From Periplaneta americana (taxonomy: Eukaryota; Arthropoda; Insecta; Blattodea; Blattidae): DNA of 64,000 bases. Both the position numbers and the translations under genes were made by a program. Below are positions 33,345 to 43,890 of this stretch, one piece after another. The stretch covers positions 111,827,001 to 111,891,000 of the forward strand of contig NC_091117.1 of assembly GCF_040183065.1 (NCBI RefSeq), given 5' to 3'. The number at the start of each line of letters is the position of its first letter. Position 1 is the stretch's first letter. The notes beneath the pieces are model-generated. The model made no database searches. It was not told the origin of the DNA and worked only from the letters and a program-made list of their open reading frames with translations.

Positions 33345-33955
33345 AAAAGGGGGGGGTGTCAATACTATGGACAAAATACAACATATAACATACAATCTCC
33401 TGCGTCTCCCTATGGGGAGCATAGGGTCACAATAAAAGAGCGTCATTTTGATCTCTTTGCGGCCAAGGCCTTCACTTCTCTTCAGTTCGTCCCTACACTT
33501 TGGGCTTCTTCTTGAACAAACCGCTGCCACATTATCTTGGGTCTTCCTCTTCTCTTACTCCCCTGAGGATTCCATTCGAGTGCTTCTTTAGCAATATTTC
33601 CTTCTGGGCGTCTCAGAGTGTGTCCAATCCAGCACCATTTTCTTGTGTTTATCTCCAGATCAATGGGCTTCTGTTGCATCTTCGTTCAAAGTAATGTATT
33701 GGAAATGACATTCGGCCACTATATCCCCAATATGTTGCGTAAACAACGATTCACAAAATATGTTTGGAGTTTATGAGTGAGGTATTTTGTCACTCTCCAT
33801 GTCTCACTGCCATAGAGAAGAACAACTGATTTTACGTTACTCTCAAACAAGCGTAGCCTATGGACAAAATGGTAAGTGAATATTCTGTGAAAACAACCAC
33901 AAGACGATGATCTTGTCTTATTCCTGAACATTGTCGACATTGGGTGTCTCAATGC
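33345..33955 (-). mobile_element. RTE-type LINE ORF2 C-terminal fragment inserted in piggyBac
   Basis: Minus frames read SVVLLYGSETWRVTKYLTHK, VNRCLRNILGI, then KWCWIGHTLRRPEGNIAKEA, LEWNPQGSKRRGRPKIMWQR. 'LLYGSETW', 'F-N-CLR-IL-I-W' and 'RWIGHTLRRPxxNIxKxALxWNPQGxRRRGRP' are the terminal blocks of RTE/CR1-like insect LINEs. It is 5'-truncated and has a frame break. It interrupts the piggyBac reading frame after QGIPKVLLP. Confidence 0.85.
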
Positions 33956-34690
33956 TTATGTAGTATGGAAGGCGAAGAATCCACATCTTCAGTCAAGTTC
34001 TACGCATGGAAGAAGGAACTTTCTGCTCGAATTTGGAAAGGAGTCGATAATTCCGAAAGTGAAACGACGACTTCAGCATCCCACAGGATTTCACAAATCA
34101 GCAATAATTGCAATAAGATATCTTATTCCTGAGCCAGAGACTATGGGAAGAGAAGGTGGTGAACCTCCAATCAAGCTATAAAAAAGCCGACAGCTGACAG
34201 GAATGCTAGCGAATCTGTGAAATATGTAAAAAAAATGCATTTGCGAACTCTTATGAAAATAACCAAAACAGTGTGTCTTCCATGCAGTGAAACTGTGAAG
34301 TAGATTTCATATGTGAAATTTGTTGCATAATTTTCTTCTGTTCAGTTGTACAACCTATTTATTTTTTGTGAATATTATTGTATTTATTGTCAAACGTATA
34401 TCTGCCCTAAATTAATTTAAACTTTTAATTTGAACTCACGGAAGAAATTGTGGAAAACTTGAATGCATGAATTCGAAATATGAAAAAGTGTATTAGAGAA
34501 GGAAATTTCTGTCAGGATAGGGTAAAATTGGACTTGTATTGTTTTCCAACTCATTGACTAAATATGTTCCATTTTCAAAATGCACTATATTTATAATTTT
34601 CTTTAAGTATCTTATTACATATCGATTTCATTGTTCTTTATAAAGAAATTTCTCCTCGGGGTCTTGGCTGACCCCGCCTGGTAGTTGGTG

Positions 34691-35114
34691 TTGGTTTTAG
34701 AGCTTGGTAGTCTGAAAGTTAACAAGATGATTGGGCAAGATAAGAGGATCTGTTCAACATATGACACTAAAATTTCATGTAAGTGTGCGGACTGTTCATG
34801 CAACAGTCAATTACCATTTGAACTATCGCACATCTTTAAGAAAGAAACAAGACTTAGGATACGTAATGGTCTGAATAATCGTAAAGTTTTTGAAGAGAAT
34901 AGTGATGTGTGATAAGACGTGGATACATAATTTTGAGTCTGAATCCATGAGGCAGAGCACAGAGTGGCGACATCCATTCTCATCTGTGTATATCAGAAAC
35001 ATTAAAAATAACATGTGAGCTGAACGATATATTTCCATTTCTATACGTCGTGGGTCCAGTATTGTTGCTAGGTAATAGCAAAACTATTATTTTGGAATAA
35101 TTAGGAATTACAGA
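34691..35114. other. Gene-free intronic stretch
   Basis: Nothing recognisable. Confidence 0.4.
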
Positions 35115-35410
35115 ACATATTTTTGAGACGTACAGGTGTAACACTGCAAACCGGTATGTCGCGGATTCGATTCCCGATGTGGTCATAGACTTTCTCCAAA
35201 TTGATCTAATCTTTCCGGTCGCACTGTGGCCCGGGGTTTACTTAGCCTCTAACAGAAATGACTACCAGATTTATTTCTTTGAGGATAAAGCAAGCGGGTA
35301 CATTGGCATTCCTACTATCATTAATACTAATTGTCCGTACAAGTGAGAACCTTAAACTCCCGATATATCGTGAGCCTTCTTTATGGTCTCTACTGTAGAT
35401 GACTTTACCT
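35115..35410 (+). mobile_element. tRNA-derived SINE, third family
   Basis: A head with GTGTAACACTGCAAACCGG and B-box GGATTCGATTCCC is followed by a non-tRNA body (CTAATCTTTCCGGTCGCACT, GGCCCGGGGTTTACTTAGCC, CATTCCTACTATCATTAA). A single copy is seen in the window. Confidence 0.6.
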
Positions 35411-35700
35411 TAAGGAAGTGGTTTTTGCGCATGCAATGTATTGTAACCTTCTGTAGTACTGCTGCGTAGTGGATTTTTTAAAATTAACATTGTTTAAGAG
35501 ACCATAATGTATATTTAATTTGTAGTTTCTCTAGATGGATGTAATGCTACGTATGAGAACTGAAGTAAGATGAAAATAGACCTTTACGCACAGAAAACTT
35601 CATATCCTGTCGAAATATTGTATAACTTGATTATTGCAACTTTATTTGGTCCTCATAAAATACTTTAATTCCATACCCTTAAGTTTCTTTTTGTTCACAG
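35411..35700. other. Gene-free intronic stretch
   Basis: Nothing recognisable except the strong acceptor tract TTTCTTTTTGTTCACAG at its end. Confidence 0.4.
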
Positions 35701-35730
35701 AACATAATAGTTAAGAGTTTTGTCGTAAAG
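35701..35730 (+). CDS. CCDC170: CCDC170-like coiled-coil protein, probable 30-nt micro-exon F
   Basis: Ten codons, NIIVKSFVVK, lie between a strong acceptor (AAGTTTCTTTTTGTTCACAG) and a consensus donor (AAG|GTGAGT). It is phase 0 at both ends and so continues the ...SDKLIDK end of exon E without a break. The position, just after the 'RAEQLxxLE' block, is where I would expect the protein to pass through a short basic linker into the next coiled coil. It is too short to be found by open-frame scanning. Intron E-F is 4.9 kb. Evidence is splice-site quality plus phase and position; no downstream exon was found in the remaining 28 kb, so this needs transcript support. Confidence 0.55.
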
Positions 35731-36169
35731 GTGAGTATTTTTACGGAGCAAAAATACAGCCCATAATAAATAAGCATTTTACCATAGATCTCACTGGAGC
35801 TGAGTTATTTTCAAAAGTGTCACGAAATGGCGTTCTTTTGCTCATTATGCACCCACTTTGTTTCCTATGGTTCTTAAAATAATATTTATGTACCATGTAA
35901 ACAAAGACGTGCAATGAAGCCAACAGAAAGTTACCTTCGTACACAATCCACGCTATATTTATATTGGTTTGGAATGGTTTGTTAAGGAAATTATTGAAGA
36001 GTAATTTAGCATATCGTGACTGTAGAGTAATGTGTTATAATTCTGAGGTTATTTTCATTGATTTAATTACGTAGTAGTGTGAGAGGATATCGAAGTTTCA
36101 TTTTATTTTGTTATGTAGATTGGACATTAACAAATAATGTGTCCCATTTTGTAGGTTCTATATATTAGA
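35731..36169. other. Gene-free stretch
   Basis: Nothing recognisable. Confidence 0.4.
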
Positions 36170-36765
36170 GAGCATTCGCCTATACAATGAAGATCGACCG
36201 CGCGACGCGCGACCAGCTCGAAGGCCATGCAACCCGCGTCAAACCGTCTCGCTTACGCTCGGCTGAGCTTACCTGGAATATAAGAGGTGTTAGAAAACAT
36301 GACCTTCTGCTGCATGATATCTCTGATATTTTTAAGGATTTAAGGACTTTAGTGGCTTCATATGCTGTGGTTTTAGAGACACCAGTTTTTTTGCGCGAGA
36401 TGACAGATATTTTTATGAGGTGTAATCCAATCTTTCTCACATTTCGTCCAGTTTTCCTCAGCAAGTACACAACGTGGTGCTTTGCTGCTTTTATTCAATA
36501 TTGACCCAGTTTCTCTAAATGTTTAACGAGGTTGCGTATAGTCTTGACATGTGGAACAGTAACAGTAGAAAATCTTCTTGTAAATCGTCTTTTTACCTTT
36601 CCGCAGTCACTCTTTTCCGATATGTCTCTACAATGAAAATCCTTCGCTTTAATGCAAATTTTAAATTTCTGTGGTGCTATGTGAACGAGCTAATCAAACA
36701 CTTCACTAACAAAATCAGAAGAATAACACGCAATCTAATGTCAACACAGCCACTCTAACAGATTT
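36170..36765 (-). pseudogene. DUF4817-type mariner-like transposase N-terminal remnant
   Basis: Minus frames read KVKRRFTRRFSTVTVPHVKT, IRNLVKHLEKLGQ and, in the frame 36180-36470, RKTGVSKTTAYEATKVLKSL. The arrangement 'RRF...VPSxxTIxxLVxxLExTG' then 'ETGVSKTTAxxATKxLKL' is the HTH region of the DUF4817/DDE_3 family also seen at 17700, 61.0-62.3 kb and 62.8-63.9 kb. Frame breaks and the loss of the DDE domain show it is dead. Confidence 0.65.
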
Positions 36766-37074
36766 ACTGGACTTTTAAGCATTCGGAAGATGGTTTGCCT
36801 CGGGTTGCTAAGCCTTCGTACCGGTCGACCTATATTATGTAAACAAACGCTCTGTAGATGACACCACGCGATTGTACCTTGCTCTACCGAATATCATGGC
36901 AGACAGCACTCAGTCTCCGCTGCCTGTTAGAGGAGCAGTAATGCATGTGGTGTTTTGAATTCGATTTGTGTTTCACTCATTTAATGGATAAGTATAAGTT
37001 GGACATTAATAATTTCGGGTAATGTTCTGTGAGAAAAGATTTTATACGTTGATATTAGGCAGGCAGGTCTGTAA
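36766..37074. other. Gene-free stretch
   Basis: Nothing recognisable. Confidence 0.35.
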
Positions 37075-37966
37075 ATGCCAAAAAAATGTTTCAGTTATAC
37101 CGAACCACTTCTGCCTGAAGGCAAAACAAAATTCGGAGACTTAATAAGAGAGAGGAAGCATGGGAGAATCGTTTTTTAAATAACTATGCAAACATTTCAG
37201 TGGATCGAGCAAGAGAAACTAGCAACGAACGCTTTGATTGACATGTCAATAAGAGAGTTTGAACTTACCAGAGTCAAAAAAGAGAACAACGCTGAACGTT
37301 CTCAGAGAACTAACAAATAACGAGAGCGTATTGCTAGAACTGGACAGCGCAGTCGAGAGTTAATACGCATGTTAATACATATGTTAGCATTCCATTAGGA
37401 TCTAAATATCGATTATGCCCATTTTAATGATATTAAAATAGGTAAAACAGATAAAATGAAATGGAAAATGGGGTAATGGAGCAAACGGATTATGTTGTGC
37501 TGCTGGAAACGTTGTTATTTCTGAGATTCAAGATCCCCCACAACCATTTAAAAACTTACAGTAGTACATCTGTTATCAACACACGTTTAAAATAATATAA
37601 AACAGTGCAACACCTTATTCAAAGTGGTACCATATGGTGACAAAGCCTTCTTCCAGTTGAGAGAACAATCCTCTAGTCTTACAAATATATTATGTTTCAG
37701 ACGTAGTTAGGTCTAACGTAATACCAAGCTAAAAAGTAGAATTAATTGAAGAATTCGAGAGTGTATTGTACGGTAATAACAGTTACATTCATACTTCTAA
37801 ACACAACTTTTGAAAATAATTCAGGAGCAAACGACTTATAACTTATAATAGACTAATTAGGTATATTCATTAGCAATAACAAAACTGTATTTGGAAATAT
37901 AACAGATTTAAATCAACAATATTTACTTATAACAAGACGTGCAACGAAAGGCACGGGTATGGCTAG
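37075..37966 (+). mobile_element. Helitron remnant with a CTAGT 3' end
   Basis: Broken frames give MPKKCFSYTEPLLPEGKTKF, a charged R/E/Q/N-rich region (ERIARTGQRSRELIR), FNDIKIGKTDKMKWKMG, LCCAAGNVVISEIQDPPQPF and YSKVVPYGDK. The phrase '(M/L)CCAxGKVxLPxxxxPPxPL' after 'D-IG-MD--C-WC-' is the classic N-terminal part of Helitron helicase-like proteins in insects. The right end ACGTGCAACGAAAGGCACGG carries a short GTGC/GCAC hairpin followed by CTAGT, the usual Helitron terminus, at about 37962-37966. The Rep and helicase domains are deleted. Confidence 0.65.
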
Positions 37967-38089
37967 TAATTATAATATATTGATTAAGGAGTCGCGGACA
38001 GTCAATGAAGAGTGGTCCTCCAGCTTGAGGGTTGAGCGAAGGGCTAACAACCCATCACCGTAAAAAGCAGTTTGTTACGAAACTTCAAA

Positions 38090-38315
38090 ATAAGTCTCGA
38101 AATGGGAATTATTCTCTGGAGGAATGCATATAGAGTGTTAGTTGGGAAGCCAGAGGGAAAAAGACCTTCAGGGAGGTTGAGACGTAGATGGAAGGATAAC
38201 ATTAAAATGGATTTGAGGGAAGTGGGATATGATGGTAGAGACTGGATTAATCTTGCTCAGGATATGAATGAACCTTCTGGTTCATTAAAAGTCATAAGTA
38301 AGTAAGTAATTATAA
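38090..38315 (+). mobile_element. LINE 3' end, same family as 11119
   Basis: Codes for RNAYRVLVGKPEGKRPSGRL, RRRWKDNIKMDLREVGYDGR and DWINLAQD, then a deletion and the same GTAAGTAAGTAA tail. It is more truncated than the copy at 11119. Confidence 0.85.
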
Positions 38316-38329
38316 TAATAATAACAATA

Positions 38330-39240
38330 ATAATAATATTTTCACGGCCCCCATTAAGGGAGGAGATGGAGAAACTTTGGACATTTTTCGAGAAAATATC
38401 CAATTTGGATTTTTGGAGAAAGAAGTAATCATCGAACTTTCATTTATATGTTGGCCAATTTAATCAACATAATCGTGCTCAAAATTCATGCTTTAATTAT
38501 ATTTCACAATTACAAACAGGTTCTCGTGACGGAAAATGGACGTTTTAATAGTATGAAAACAAGTTTATAATATTACACTTTATGGTTTGAGCCAATGTTC
38601 AGGGAACGAGCAAAGCGAGTTTCCTAATTTTATCGAGTGCAATAACCTGTGACGAAGCTAAGGTATAAATACTGCTATATTATACCGTATTTTTTATACA
38701 GAGGGTCCAGGAGTCGATTCTTCTAGTTGAAAATTCTCAATTACTCTTTCCTTGAAATTCTGACCAATAGAAAGTTGTTTAACCTGTTTCTTTGCAATAT
38801 CACCAGTAAATATTATGGCAAGGAAAATCGTTTCATAATATTGGGTTGATGCAAATGTTCGTAGTGTTTTTTATCTGTAACAAAAGTTTTTATTTCAAAC
38901 TAATAGAAGACAGAAATTAATCAGTTATACCGGTTGAACAAATTATGAGTATCCCACCCGCGCGCGATCAATCAGCCCAGGGACAGCAGGAAGCAACGGA
39001 ATGCGTCATCTGTCTGAGCTAAACGGCTGTTGAAACCGCACGTGTACAGTAGTGTGCTAAGAAATGTATGGCTAATAATAATAGGCCTAAGTGTTCTACT
39101 CCTCAACGAGTGTTTATTTACGATACGTAAGTGCGCATAGAACCTGTTCGTGCTGTCAGGAGATTATTATAAGAACATTTTCCTGATGATCCCTTTCCAA
39201 GCAGTGCTGCATTTCATAAACTAGTTAACACCAGATCTCA
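38330..39240. other. Gene-free stretch
   Basis: Apart from a short (AAT)n patch at about 38305-38340, nothing recognisable. Confidence 0.4.
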
Positions 39241-39371
39241 CCCCACTTGACTGGTGAAAACCTCGGAAAAAACTCAATCAGTTAATCAGCCCAAGCGAGG
39301 ATCGAACCCGCGCCGAGCGCAACTCCGGATCGGTAGGCAAGCGCCTTAACCGATCGAGCTACGCCGGTGGT
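39241..39371 (-). mobile_element. tRNA-derived SINE, fourth family
   Basis: Minus strand: CACCGGCGTAGCTCGATCGG head with A-box, CGGGTTCGATCCTCGC B-box, then CTGATTGAGTTTTTTCCGAG and GTTTTCACCAGTCAAG. It abuts the ACAT microsatellite directly. Confidence 0.75.
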
Positions 39372-39517
39372 GTGTGTATGTATGTATGTATGTATGTATG
39401 TATGTATGTATGTATGTATGTATGTATGTATGTATGTATGTATGTATGTATGTATCTATGTATGTATGTATGTATGTATGTATGTATGTATGTATGTATG
39501 TATGTATGTATGTATGT
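39368..39517. repeat. (TATG)n microsatellite, left flank of the R1-type LINE
   Basis: About 37 TATG units with one TATC variant. On the minus strand it is (ACAT)n. It borders the poly-A-like 3' end of the LINE at 39518. Confidence 0.95.
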
Positions 39518-41922
39518 GTATTTTTTGTATTTTTTTAATACTGGATGCTCCGTTAATTCGTAACACTACATACAACTCTTTAACTACTTTAAACTCTTTG
39601 AATTACAATTAGGATTAGGATTACAAATGAAATAATTCGATTACAATTATCATTACAATTCCTCTAGTTATAATAAAAACCAATAATGTCATTTTGCCTT
39701 AAAGTTTGTCAAAGCCGATTCTGGTAACAAATGTTAGAAATTCTTTCAAGTAGACCTTGACGAGATCGCAGTTACTTATCGGTCACTGACCTCCTTTTAG
39801 TCTAATGCTTAGTTTTAATGCATCCCTTTCACTGTTGAGTAATGACCACTCATATATCAAATGATCCACTGTTTGTTCTTGTTGATCGCACTTGCACCTT
39901 GCACTTTCAGCAATTTTGAATCTGTAATAGTAGTGACCGGATAGGATGGCTGTGATTTGGCAGTTAAGTGGGAACCCTTTGCTGGAATTTCCTTTGGTTG
40001 TCTTCTCCCATTGGTCCTACCACCTGAGTAGTCCTTTCTCCTCTGCTTCCCGAATGATATGAGTTCTAGGGATTTTGCTGTATATTACCTCCCCACTGTC
40101 TTCCTGTGCAGCTTCCTTCGCCAACTGGTCTGCTATTTCGTTTCCGTACAGTCCCACGTGTGCCTTCACCCAATTTATGTGGATAGTCCAACCATTGTCT
40201 TACAGACTTTTGATCTTAGCCTTTATTTGTTCTCTCGTTGTGTTGCGGCTTTGACTGTTCTTGAGAAGTGCTACTGTGATCTGGCTATCTGTGTTGACGA
40301 CACCTAGTTTTTCTCCGATCTGCAGTACCCTGTTGACTTCTATTTCCTTCAGTGTCTGTAGAATCGCTATCTGTTCTGCTTGGTCATTTGAGCAGTGCGG
40401 GCTTAGTTTGTACTTCAATTTCTTAATCACTTCCCTTTTTTGGAAGATAACTGCTGCTGCTCCGACTTTCCCATTTATCTTACTCCCGTCGGTGTATATT
40501 TCTATGTTGTATTGTAAGTTTTCTTGTGCCTCTTGGACTCTTGGTCTGACTGCTGAGTGGGGCCACTCTTTTAGTTTCGGGGCGTCTTCAGGTGGTGTCA
40601 GTGTACCATTTTCGCTGGCGATTTGTGTACCTTTATATATCTCTAGTATTTCTTGAATTTTTATGTTTATTGGCTTAACTGCTGCCAGAACACAAGATGG
40701 TTCACATGACACTGTGCGATAAGCTTTCGTTATTTTAATATTCATCAACCTTTGCACTCTCTGATATTTAAGCATCTTCTTTCTTTTGAAGATAGCTTCT
40801 TCCCACACTTGTACTCCATATAGCAGTATAGGCAGTATAGCGCCTTTGTAGATAGTTAGTAAGGCTAGGTGTCCTAATCCCCAGTTTATCTTTGCTGATT
40901 TCGCAAGTGAGTTTATGAGCTTGATGCATTTCTCTGAAGCTTGTTTTATGTGCATGTCGAAATTCATCTTGTCAAAGATTATACCTAGATACATCAATTG
41001 CTGTACCTGCTCTATTTCTCTGTTGTTTATAAATTGCTTTTTCCTTCTTTCCTTTCCCTCGATACCAGTAACGTTTTCGATTTACTGTTATTGAAGTGTA
41101 GCTTATATGAGTTTGACCAGTCTTCTATTAGTTTTAAGTCGGTATTCGCGTACATTTCTGCCACTTCCTAGGTTTCCCCTGCCGTCATCAGTAACAGATC
41201 ATCTGCAAAAGCTATTAATTTACTTCGTTGTGTGTAATATTGGGTAAGAAGAGAGTTGTAGAGGACATTCCATAGTCCTGGGCCGCAACATGATCCCTGA
41301 GGGCAACCTTTCGTTGCTTCCTTTTCTACTCGGCTGTGATTGATGGAAAGTGTAGCGATTCTGTCACTGAAGTAATGTCTAACTAAATGATATAAATTTT
41401 TTGGGCATTGTAGTTTCCTTAAGTTGTAGAGGATGCCGGGCCACCAGGCAGCGGCGAATGCTCCCTTTACATCCAAGCTGGTTATTATTAAACTCCTTTT
41501 CTGGTCTAGGTTGTCTTTTATGAACTTTTTGACAGCTATGGTACTTTTCTGAGGGATAAATCCGTATTGGTTCGTGCTGAGCAGGTTGTTATAATATAAA
41601 TGGTGATTTATCCTATCAATCATCAGCTTTTTCTAGGATTATCCCCTCGATGTTTAGGAGACTTACTGGTCGGAACCTTGCAACGTCCCGACTCTACTCC
41701 TTTCCTGGTTTAATCAGGGGTATGATCTGTGATGTTTTCCATATTTTGGGAAAGTATCCTTGGCTTAAGCATTTGTTATAAATGGCTGTTAGAGATGATG
41801 GAAATCCCATAAATACTCTCAGTATTATGTTCTTCGTTATTCCATTTTCTCCCGGGGATTTCTTGGGATTGAACTTTTGAAATACCTGGAATATTTCTTC
41901 TGGTGTGAATTCTACGTCGTCT
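39518..41922 (-). mobile_element. R1-clade non-LTR retrotransposon, 5'-truncated, with RNase H
   Basis: Minus strand, in order: fingers (NPKKSPGENGITKNIILRVF, LIKPGKE, RPVSLLNIEGIILEK), RT palm (SLDVKGAFAAAWWPGILYNL, KGCPQGSCCGPGLWNVLYN, KLIAFADDLLLMT; the FADD catalytic pair is present at about 41200), thumb/connection (KYQRVQRLMNIKITKAYRTV), RNase H (IEIYTDGSKINGKVGAAAVI, VNTDSQI, WVKAHVGLYGNEIADQLAKE) and a CCHC-like end (CKCDQQEQTVDHLIYEWS). 'GCPQGSCCGPGLWN' is typical of the R1 clade. It has a few frame breaks (for example near 41630 and 41100) and lacks ORF1 and endonuclease. Both ends meet TATG repeats, as expected from insertion into a microsatellite. Confidence 0.9.
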
Positions 41923-42104
41923 GGTATGTATGTATGTATGTATGTATGTATGTATGTATGTATGTATGTATGTATGTATGTATGTATGTATGTATGTATG
42001 TATGTATGTATGTATGTATGTATGTATGTATGTATGTATTTATGTATGTATGTATGTATGTATGTATGTATATATGTATGTGTATGTATGAATGTATGTA
42101 TATA
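41923..42104. repeat. (TATG)n microsatellite, right flank of the LINE and target of mariner
   Basis: About 40 TATG units with occasional TATT, TATA and AATG variants toward the right. It continues after the mariner at 43437-43492. Confidence 0.95.
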
Positions 42105-43436
42105 CGAGGCCTGTCTAAAAAGTATCCGACCTTTAGCCAGAAAAAATATTTCAAATACCTGACGGGGTTGGGACCCTAATCCCCTTCAAAGTAGGCCCCT
42201 TGTGCTTGCACACACTTAGCCCACCGCTCCTTCCACTGTCGGAAACACCTCTGGAAGTCTTCTTTTGGAATGGTGTTCAGCTCCGTGATCGCGTTCCGCA
42301 TTATCTCTTCTCTACTCTCAAAACGGGATCCTTTCAATGGTGTCTTCAATTTTGGAAACAACCAGAAGTCGCAAGGAGCCAGGTCTGGAGAGTAGGGAGG
42401 TTGGCGAACGGTTGTAATTCCATGTTTGGCCAAGAAAGTGTGGATCAATTGGGATGAATGTGCGGGGGCGTTGTCGTGATGCAAGTGCCAGTTGTTCGCC
42501 GTCCACATGTCTGGTCTTTTGCGCCGAACTGCATCACGGAGTCGCCGGAGAACATCGTGATAGTACTCCTTTGTCACCGTTTGTCCTTCCGGTGCGTATT
42601 CGTGATGCACAAGTCCACGGACATCAAAGAAAACAGTCAGCATCACCTTGATTTTGCTTCACACCTGCCGCACTTTCTTCGGCTTTGGAGACTCGGGATG
42701 CTTCCATTGCGACGAATGTCTTTTTGTTTCTGGGTCGTACCCGTACACCCATGACTCATCTCCAGTTATCACAGTGTTCAGAAACCCAGGATCAGTGTTG
42801 GCGGTGTCCAGAAGGTCCTGTGCAACGTCACGACGGAGGTCTTTTTGTTCCGGGGACAACAACTTGGGCACGAATTTCGCAGCCACTCGGTTCATGTTCA
42901 AATCATCACGCAAAATTGCATGTGCAGAATCTTTACTCACTCCAACCTCTTCGACAATCTCCCGCACGGTCAAACGACGATCTGCCATCACCAAATTTCG
43001 CACCCTCTCAACAACAGCTGCACTCCGAGCAGTTTGGGGCCTACCACAACGCTGCTCACTCTCCGCTGATGTGCGGCCATCTTTGAATCGGTTGAACCAC
43101 TCCTTAATTTGTGTTACACCCATCGCATCTTCCCCAAACACCTGCTGAATCTTACGAATTGTTTGACTTTGAGAATCACAAAGCTTTTGACAAAATTTGA
43201 TACAGTATCTTTGCTCAATTCGTTCAGTCATCTTACGAGAAAACTAAATCCGACAAACACTTAAAACAGCACCTTACTTGGCGACCACCAGCCAGTGACT
43301 GGCACAAGCGAATGCGGTGAAAAAATTCAAGCATGCGCATTACAGTTCCTCCTTCTACCGTGCAAAGTGGCGCCGCCTTAGAATCACTACTTTGCGCGGG
43401 AAAATTTAAGGTCGGATACTTTTTAGACAGGCCTCG
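42105..43436 (-). mobile_element. mariner transposon, complete ends, TA target duplication
   Basis: Both ends begin CGAGGCCTGTCTAAAAAGTA and the terminal inverted repeats are identical for 29 bases. TA flanks both sides (42103-42104 and 43437-43438). Length is 1332 bp, usual for mariner. The transposase lies on the minus strand. Insertion was into the TATG microsatellite, which supplies TA targets. Confidence 0.97.
42176..43231 (-). pseudogene. mariner transposase (DD34D), intact but for one premature stop
   Basis: The frame starts MTERIEQRYCIKFC at 43231 and runs for 351 codons to a stop at 42176, with a single internal TGA at 42659-42661 (codon 191). The codon before and after are in the same frame, so it is a point change, plausibly CGA to TGA. 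Domains: N-terminal HTH pair (IRKIQQVFGEDAMGVTQIKEW, LTVREIVEEVGVSKDSAHAI), catalytic ITGDESWVYGYD, LHHDNAPAH and YSPDLAPCDFWLF. There are 34 residues between the second and third Asp. Without read-through the product would lack two of the three catalytic residues. It is the least decayed transposase in the window, so it is probably the youngest insertion. Confidence 0.95.
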
Positions 43437-43639
43437 TATGTCTGTATGTATGTATGTATGCATGCGTGTGTGCTTGTGCAAGTATGTATGTAACATTTTA
43501 AATTATGGTTTATTTAACGACGCTCTCTACTGCCGATGTTATAAATTCATACATATGCCTATAGTATAACCAGACACTAGATTAAGATCTAGAAATAAGA
43601 TTGACAAGGCCATGATTTGTAAAAATTTTTATGGAGAAT

Positions 43640-43842
43640 AAATGACTATTACTATTACTATCAGCGTCGCCGGTGTGCCCGAATTTTGTTCCGCAGGAGT
43701 TCTTTCACATGCCTCTAAATCTACTGACTTGAGCCTGTCGCATTTAAGCACATCTAAATGCCATCGAACTGGGCCGGGATCGAACCCGCAACCTCGAGCA
43801 CAGAAGGCCAGCGCTATACCGACTACGCTACCCAGGCCGAAT
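43640..43842 (-). mobile_element. tRNA-derived SINE, fifth family
   Basis: Minus strand: GGCCTGGGTAGCGTAGTCGG head (A-box), GCGGGTTCGATCCCGGCCCA B-box, then CATTTAGATGTGCTTAAATG, GAACTCCTGCGGAACAAAAT and a (TAGTAA)-like tail. It joins a short TATG run at 43843. Confidence 0.85.
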
Positions 43843-43890
43843 GTATGTATGTATGTATGTATGTATGAATGTATGTATGTATGTAGGTAT
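43843..43890. repeat. (TATG)n microsatellite
   Basis: About 11 units with variants; probably another fragment of the local TATG-rich tract. Confidence 0.9.

Larger units (their letters stand above)
31900..34250 (+). pseudogene. piggyBac-like transposase pseudogene
   Basis: It starts MSERKIY at 31900, is cut by a SINE, and resumes in frame with an acidic N-terminus (MTHRMQSENESENEEIFDLS, then ENSDTDDIGEYGNDDMPIDE). The core follows: MSWSKSPPK, QNIVGVPPGLTCASQRIQTM, KDIFLAANLE, FVSFRGRCPFRC, MKMWALVDVESSFAINL, VYTGKEGAAPEK, LYGTMRRNRQGIPKVLLP. After a LINE insertion the C-terminal part continues at 33960 (IAIRYLIPEPETMGREG) and toward a cysteine-rich tail. Blocks 'LTIDE-LV-FRGRCPFR' and 'YTGK' are diagnostic of DDE_Tnp_1_7. 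Several frameshifts and stops make it inactive. Confidence 0.85.
31517..34690 (+). mobile_element. piggyBac-like DNA transposon with GGGGTC...GACCCC hairpins
   Basis: Three 18-bp hairpin words of the form GGGGTC-N6-GACCCC lie at 31523-31540, 31692-31709 (left side) and 34658-34675 (right side). CTACCAAGCGGGGTC on the left is the inverse of GACCCCGCCTGGTAG on the right. Between them a broken piggyBac transposase is encoded. A SINE (31929-32255) and a LINE fragment (33345-33955) are inserted. Exact ends and a TTAA target repeat were not established. Confidence 0.7.

Noticed and set aside
36187..36504. 105-codon plus-strand frame
   Set aside because: The minus strand of the same region carries transposase HTH blocks; the plus frame is its shadow.
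40261..40656. 131-codon plus-strand open frame
   Set aside because: Antisense of the RNase H region of the R1-type LINE.
39367..42179. MYVC-repeat and HTYI-repeat open frames over TATG tracts
   Set aside because: They are translations of a tetranucleotide microsatellite.
42200..43148. Plus-strand open frames of 85-166 codons over the mariner
   Set aside because: Antisense shadows of the conserved minus-strand transposase.
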